Of a DNA stretch of 64,000 bases, positions 59,101-64,000 are shown one piece after another. The number at the start of each line of letters is the position of its first letter. The first letter of the stretch is position 1. The DNA lies in NCBI GenBank assembly GCA_019448385.1, contig JAGTXO010000006.1:1364001-1428000 (forward strand), written 5' to 3'. Made by a program: the position numbers and the translations under genes. The notes under the pieces were generated by a model. That model saw nothing but the letters and a program-made list of their open reading frames with translations, searched no databases and was not told the origin of the DNA. Origin of the DNA: Diacronema lutheri (lineage: Eukaryota > Haptophyta > Pavlovophyceae > Pavlovales > Pavlovaceae).

Positions 59101-61454
59101 GCGACGCGCGTCGACTCGGGCGCGCTCTCGTCATCGGGCTCGAGCGCGTTGTGCAGGCGCGCGAGCGCGCGCTCGACGGCCGCGGCGCCACTGCCGGGGG
59201 CGCGGCTCGCCGCGCGCACCGCGCGCCGCCAGGCCGGCGCGAACATGAGCGCCGGCTCGAGCGCCGCGAGCGCGCGCGCCTCGCGCGCGTCGCTCGCGCC
59301 GAGGCGCGGCGGCACGCGCGCGGCTCCGCGCGGCGCGGTGCCTCGGAAGCGTGGGCTCAGCGTGTAGGCGAGGTGCTGCGGCACGCCGCGCGCCTCCGCG
59401 CGCGCGCGTCCGTCCTCGACCTCGCGCCGCGCCTTCGCGATCGCCGGCGTGGCGCGCGCGAGCCAGTCGGGGTCGGCGGGCAGGTGGATCACGACGAGAA
59501 TCGGCGCCCAGTCCAGCCGCGGGTTCTTGTGACGGTCGGGCACGACCCACACGAGCAGCACCGTGCCCTCCGCGCCGCACGCCGCCTCGTAGATCCTGGG
59601 CTGCGAGCGCCAATCGGGCCTGACGCGCAGCGCCCGCGCGTGGTCGATGGCGGCGGCGCGGTCGCCATTGAAGTGAACCGTCGTCACCTCGCCGATGACG
59701 GACCGGCCGGACCGCCAGCAGAACACCGCGTCCGCCGACCCGCCGGCGATGGCCGCGAGCGATTCGGGCGCGGCGAGCCGCGGCAAGCCCTCGAAGGCGG
59801 CAAAGTCCTCGTGCGCATTGTACACGCCGCCCCAGCCGTCGTGCGCGTACGCGCGCGCGGCCGCTCGTACCGCGCGCGGCTGGTTCTCCACGCCCGACGT
59901 CATGTGCCATGTCGTCCCCGCGAAGCCGGGCTCGCCCAGCTCGGCCCGCACGACGGTACCGTACCCCGCGCCCTGCGTCGGGGCGGCGAGGTGGTGCATG
60001 CCCGCGCCGGTCACGCCCTCCGTGCGCTGCCGCGTGACGATCGTGCCCGTCGCGTGCGCGAAAAGCGTGTCGACCACGGCGGGCGCGCGCCCGCTGTTCG
60101 CCCGTAGCCGCGCCCTGCCCGCTTTTAGCTGCTCGGGGTCCTTGGCGTCGTACACGCGCGCGTCCGCGTCGCCCTCATCAGGCGCAGTGTAGACGCAGCG
60201 GCGTTCGAGCGGCGCCGAGCCACCGCCGTCCGCCGCCGCCGGCGAGGTTGGCGCCGCGCCCGCCGCCACCGCGCTCGTCGCCGCCGTGCCCGTCGCCACC
60301 GCCGCAGCCGCCGCGCCCGCGGGGTCGTCGTCCCCGTCCTCCGCGCCCTCCCCGTCGTCAGCGGTGGTGGCGTCGCCATCGTCCCCGTCGCCCTCGCCCC
60401 CGCCGAGGCTGCTGAATGGTCGGGGCCCCCACGCCGAGGCGGCGCGCCGCTGCGGCGCACGCGGCGGTGGCGCTCGCGACGGCGGCCTTGGCGCCGCCGC
60501 GCCGCGCGGCCTGGCCGCCGTCGACAGCGCGCGGCCTGCAGCGCCCGTGAGCGCGTCGAGCGCGGCCGTGCGTGCGATGCGGTCGTCGGGCGCGCGCAGC
60601 GCCGCCTCGACGGCCTGCAGCAGCCCGTCGGGCGCGGATCCGCCGACACTGGCATCGCACGCCTCGGCGAGCCGCGCGGCCTCGGCGAGCCGCGCGGCCT
60701 CGCGGGTGAACGGGCCGAAGCGCCTGGCGCGGTCGCCGAGCAGAGCGCCGATGGCGGCGCGGAGCGTGCGCGCGCGGGTCTCCTCGTACGCGGCCGTCGT
60801 GAGGCGCGCGAGGCGCGCGTCCAAAGCCTTCTTGATGTCGACAAGGACACTCGCGCGGCGGCCGTAGAGCGTCGATGCGCTCGCCACGACCTCGGCCGCG
60901 ACTGTTGCCGCGGCGAAGCAACACGCGGCCCCACTCTGCGGGGGCGCCTTGAAGGCATCGATGGGCGGCGCTGTTCTGCCGATGCGCTGCGCAAGCTTCT
61001 TGATGAGCACGCCGGCCGCCGTGGCGTACGCCGATTCGCCGTTGCCCAAGGTGCGCGAATCGGCGAGCAGGGCGAGCGCGGCGCCGGGCGGCGCGCCGCG
61101 CTGCGCGGGCGGCGCGAGGAGCAGGTACGCCGCCGTCCAGTGCACGAGGCCGCTGGACGCGCGGAGGCAGAGCGGTAGCACGACCACGAGCACCTGCCCA
61201 AACCGGTCCGCATCCGCGCATGCTTTGCGCAGGTTGCGCAGCGCCACCTTGAGCGCATGCTGCGAGCACCCCGTGTCGCCCACCCTAACCCTGCTCGTGC
61301 CGAAATCCGCGTAACGCAGCAGGGCGATGAGGCAAGTGGATGGGACCACGTGGGGGTGGGTATCTCCCGGCGACAGAATGGTGCTGAGGGCCAGCGAGAA
61401 ACTGTCCGAGCCGCCCCGCCCGCCGGGCAAAGCGTCCTTCACGGAGTCCTCCAT
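42549..61454 (-). CDS. Giant multidomain protein: C48-like proteases, YqaJ nuclease, chromodomain, Fanzor nuclease
   Basis: Exons 61454-57780, 57703-44405 and 44276-42549 (all phase 0) give about 6,233 residues; the middle exon alone is 4,433 codons without a stop. In order: a C48/Ulp1-like protease (about 60-190; HW at 105-106, Asp132, Gln173, Cys179); a possible membrane helix (about 1095-1122); a second C48-like domain (about 2400-2630; GHFTAL, VDTL, QRGATCG); weaker C48-like segments; a YqaJ-type exonuclease (about 3980-4165); a Pro/Ala linker; a chromodomain (about 5220-5271, RIRWRGYDESADTWEP); and a Fanzor nuclease (about 5370-6130) with an acidic C-terminal tail. Ala- and Arg-rich low-complexity spacers separate the domains. 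It could be several genes read as one, or a processed polyprotein. No capsid, polymerase or known transposase is visible. Function is unknown; a self-mobilising or genome-defence role is inference. Confidence 0.7.
48880..49440 (-). other. YqaJ/lambda-exonuclease-like domain within the giant gene
   Basis: Residues about 3981-4165 of the giant protein. WHDERWEEVTGSKVGDV matches the entry motif of YqaJ nucleases. The PD-(D/E)xK core follows: Asp in AFSPDGLAIL and Glu-Val-Lys in VLVEVKTLT, then DQLQLGMHVLG with the usual Gln-x-Gln. These enzymes resect double-stranded DNA and support recombination in phages, viruses and transposons. Confidence 0.75.
53128..53198. repeat. GGC triplet repeat (poly-Ala) in the giant gene
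   Basis: An almost pure GGC/GCC triplet run of more than 20 units that encodes an alanine tract on the minus strand. A similar Pro/Ala-coding array lies at about 47455-47600. Confidence 0.9.
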
Positions 61455-64000
61455 CTGCAGACTGTGGGCACGTCAGTGTCCGGATGGCGGCCCGGATGAT
61501 ACTTGGGAGAATTTACATGATGCCCTGGAGAATGCCCCGCTCTCCCACAACCAGGACCCGCCAGCGCGCCGAGCCTACTCGTTTGCCCGCGCCGCCTCTC
61601 TTTGCGCGCCCGAGCGCGGCCTCCGAGCGCGGCCAACGTCTTCCGGGGGCGTGCATCGTGGCTGCTCGGAGGGGCTGCGACGCGGCGAAAGCTCGCTGCG
61701 CGGCCGCAACGTGAGCGCGCGCGCGCGGCCGCGCGCCGGCCTGCGCTTCTCTGCACGGCCGCGCGCCGGCCTGCGCAGCCTCGTCGCGCAGCGTGAGCGC
61801 GAGCGCGCGCGAGGTGAGCTCGGCGGATGGGTGCGCGGCGGCGTTGGCGGCGGGTGCGGCGGCAGGCTGGGCGGCGGGTTTGGACGGAGAGTGTCGGGGA
61901 AACGGGGCGCATCCTGGCTGGGAGTTGGACGGCGCCCACCACGCGCTGGCGGATCCTGGTTGCCACCACCACCCCCCCCCCCCCCCCCCCCGGAGACGAG
62001 GACCAGGGGCATGGCCGACTCGCTGCGCCGCACAGCGCGCGGCGCGCGGCATGCTGCGCGACCTCAAGCACATCCAGCCGCGCTCCGCCCACGCAACGCG
62101 CGCAATGCCGCGTTGCACTGCAGGTGTGCACGTGCGGCTCTCACGCGCACTGTGTTGCACGAACGGCATCACGCCACCGAGCTGCGTCCGGACCACGCGC
62201 CGCGCGCAGGCGACCACACAGGGGCGCGCCGCGCCGCGCGTGCGCGCCCTCGCAACCGTTGCAGCACGCTCTGCCTTGCACTGCGCCGAGCCGCCGCGCG
62301 CTGTGCGCGTGCATGCAGGGCGCACGCGTGCGACGAAGCGCGCGCGCGGCGAGGCGCGCGGGCGGCTCGCTGCGCGGGCGGCAACGCGCCCAGCTGCGCC
62401 CAGGCCAGGCGCGCGCCCGCGAGTGCCACCGGGACGCACTGCCCCCGCCGGGGTCGCCGCGCGCTCTGTGTGTGCGCTCGCGCGCTGCGAGCGCGGCGGA
62501 ACGTTCGTGCATGGCGCGAAGAGCGCGGCACCCGAAGACGGCTGCCCCGAGCCCGCGCCGGGTGGCAGCGAGCGGCGGCACCTCCTCGGCGAGCCCGCCC
62601 CGCGCCTTCCCCTCCACGTGGCGTTTTGAGGCAGACGGACACGCGCCCACACTGCGACTGGGCACGCTGCTCGAGGCAGACACGCACCCAACGCGCGCGC
62701 ACCACGCGCCCGCGTCGGCGGGCCGGTGTGAACGAGCGAGAGCTCGGTGTCGCCAACGGGGGCACGGGCGCGACTTCGGTCCGCCTCTCGACGGACGCAG
62801 GCGACGCTGCCGGGAACTTCCCCGACGCCTGCACATCCAGGGCTTCGAGGTACAGAGCTGGGCAACAGTGCCGCTCGTCACCGATGAGGCGGCCAAGCTC
62901 GCTATCCTTGCTGCCCTCGGCTCCACCAAACAGCCGGGCGACCCAACGGTTCGTGATCGCCTGGCCGCCAGGTGCGAACCGCGCCCGTGCAAGCGCTTCA
63001 CCCGCATTCTCCGCCCCGCTGCGGACGTCCGCCTGCCGGCCGCGAACACGGCCGGTGCGCGTTGCCGCCTGGCCCAACACGAAAACCCGCCCGCCCCCGA
63101 GGCCGCAGGTCCTACCTGCCCAAGCGCAGCCCAACGGCACGCAGACAGCCCGCCTTGGCAACCGACTCGTGCGCGAGCGCTCCGCCCTCCACAAGAGCCT
63201 GCCCCACGCCACCGCCGACGCGGAGCCAGCGCAGCCGACGCCCCTCCGCGACGCTCGCGCCGCAAGGCGCAAGGGCCCCGGCGAGACGGCGTCAACCAAG
63301 CCCGCCGCTGGCACAGCGCCGGCACCCGGAGCCCACCCCAAGCCCCCGCGCACGCCTCGCCCCCCCCCCCCCCCCCCCCCCCCCCCGATCGGCGGACCGA
63401 TTGCGTTTTGGTGCGCCAGGCTCAATGCGCCATCGCAGTGGCGGGCCCGCAGACGCAGACGCTGACATGCCCAACGCTGGGCACTGAGGCCGCAGGCCGG
63501 CCCTCCTGGACCTGGCGGGCGAGCTGCCCGCGCAGCGGCCACGCGAGCCTCGCACTGACCGTGGCGGTCGCTGCCACCGTGATAGCTGCGGGTGCGGCGG
63601 CCTTGGCCCCAACCCCATCATCCGTCTTCATCCCCGCCCTGCTCGCGCTCGCGGCCTACGTCGGCAATCCCTGCACCGGGATCCGCCCCGCGAAGTCCAC
63701 ACAAGACTTATCCGTGCTGCACGCCAGCCGCGCGCGCCGACGCGCGCCGCTCCCACACGCTCACCTCCGTTTCCGCGGGCGGCCCAACGCCCCCCCCCCC
63801 CCCCCCCCTCCCCCCCCCCCCCCCCCCGGCAGGCGGCCATCGAGCCGCATTAGCACACCCGCCCGGGGCCTCCCGCCGCACCCGCAGCGGCTCGGCGCCT
63901 TGAATCCTCCCGTCCCCCGGGGTGAGGCCTTCAACCCGGGCCCAGCGCGCTCCGACTGCCTCACGCGCGCCAGCGCCAACCTCGGCGGCATGGTAGACCC
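61455..64000 (+). other. Right edge: possible plus-strand multi-exon gene, unresolved
   Basis: Three C homopolymers on the plus strand (61972-61991, 63360-63386, 63790-63827 with one T) look like the intronic C tracts of neighbouring genes and suggest plus-strand introns. Coding-like pieces in different frames are 62841-63108 (GFEVQSWATVPLVTDEAAKL...), which follows an acceptor-like ccag; about 63130-63350 (a Lys/Pro/Ala-rich reading); 63420-63713 (a hydrophobic stretch ALTVAVAATVIAAGAAALA), which follows gccag; and 63833 onward. They do not join cleanly, I recognise no family, and minus-strand frames are also open. The 400 bp nearest the giant gene probably hold its promoter. Confidence 0.3.

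Noticed and set aside
42549-61454. Polinton or other virus-like element
   Set aside because: C48-like proteases occur in such elements, but I see no capsid, packaging ATPase, polymerase or integrase, so that label is not supported.

Overview
This is nuclear DNA from a very GC-rich eukaryote, most likely a unicellular alga. A haptophyte or pelagophyte would fit, but the window alone does not settle it. The evidence is spliced genes with short GC-rich introns (about 60-260 bp), a nuclear-type tRNA-Asn, and classic eukaryotic proteins: COP9 signalosome subunit 2, V-ATPase subunit E, a Dbp10/DDX54 helicase and cyclin boxes. A CFAP92-like protein suggests a flagellated cell. Every gene model was built by eye by joining open frames at splice sites whose phases agree. 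Single exon edges may be wrong, but the frame agreement across introns is strong. Nearly all the long open frames on the opposite strand are GC-bias shadows.

Layout, left to right: a fragment of an unknown minus-strand gene (1-962); a Kelch-CUB membrane protein (minus) divergent from a CFAP92-like flagellar gene (plus); a one-module NRPS-like enzyme A-MT-PCP-TE (plus); a GT8 glycosyltransferase (minus) divergent from CSN2 (plus); Dbp10/DDX54 helicase (minus); an FNDC3-like fibronectin-III protein (minus) divergent from a secreted OTU protease (plus); V-ATPase subunit E (plus) facing mannose-6-phosphate isomerase (minus); tRNA-Asn; an FHA/coiled-coil protein (plus) facing an F-box/LRR/cyclin fusion gene (minus); a GT77-like glycosyltransferase (minus); and then a single enormous gene (minus, 42549-61454). 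The last 2.5 kb holds only fragments of a possible plus-strand gene.

The left 42 kb is a compact block of housekeeping and cell-biology genes with very short shared promoters and no operons. Two items there are unusual. One is the F-box + LRR + cyclin-box protein, a cyclin-F-like adaptor with an inserted LRR. The other is the NRPS-like enzyme, which has no condensation domain.

The most remarkable part is the 19 kb gene at 42549-61454. Three exons, all joined in phase 0, give about 6,230 residues. The predicted protein carries an N-terminal C48/Ulp1-like protease, a second C48-like protease, further C48-like segments with altered catalytic positions, a YqaJ/lambda-exonuclease-type nuclease, a chromodomain and, at the C-terminus, a Fanzor (eukaryotic TnpB/OrfB relative) RuvC nuclease with all three acidic residues and a zinc-finger region. 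I see no capsid, polymerase, integrase or known transposase. I know of no described element or gene with this set of domains, and it is my main candidate for an undescribed system.
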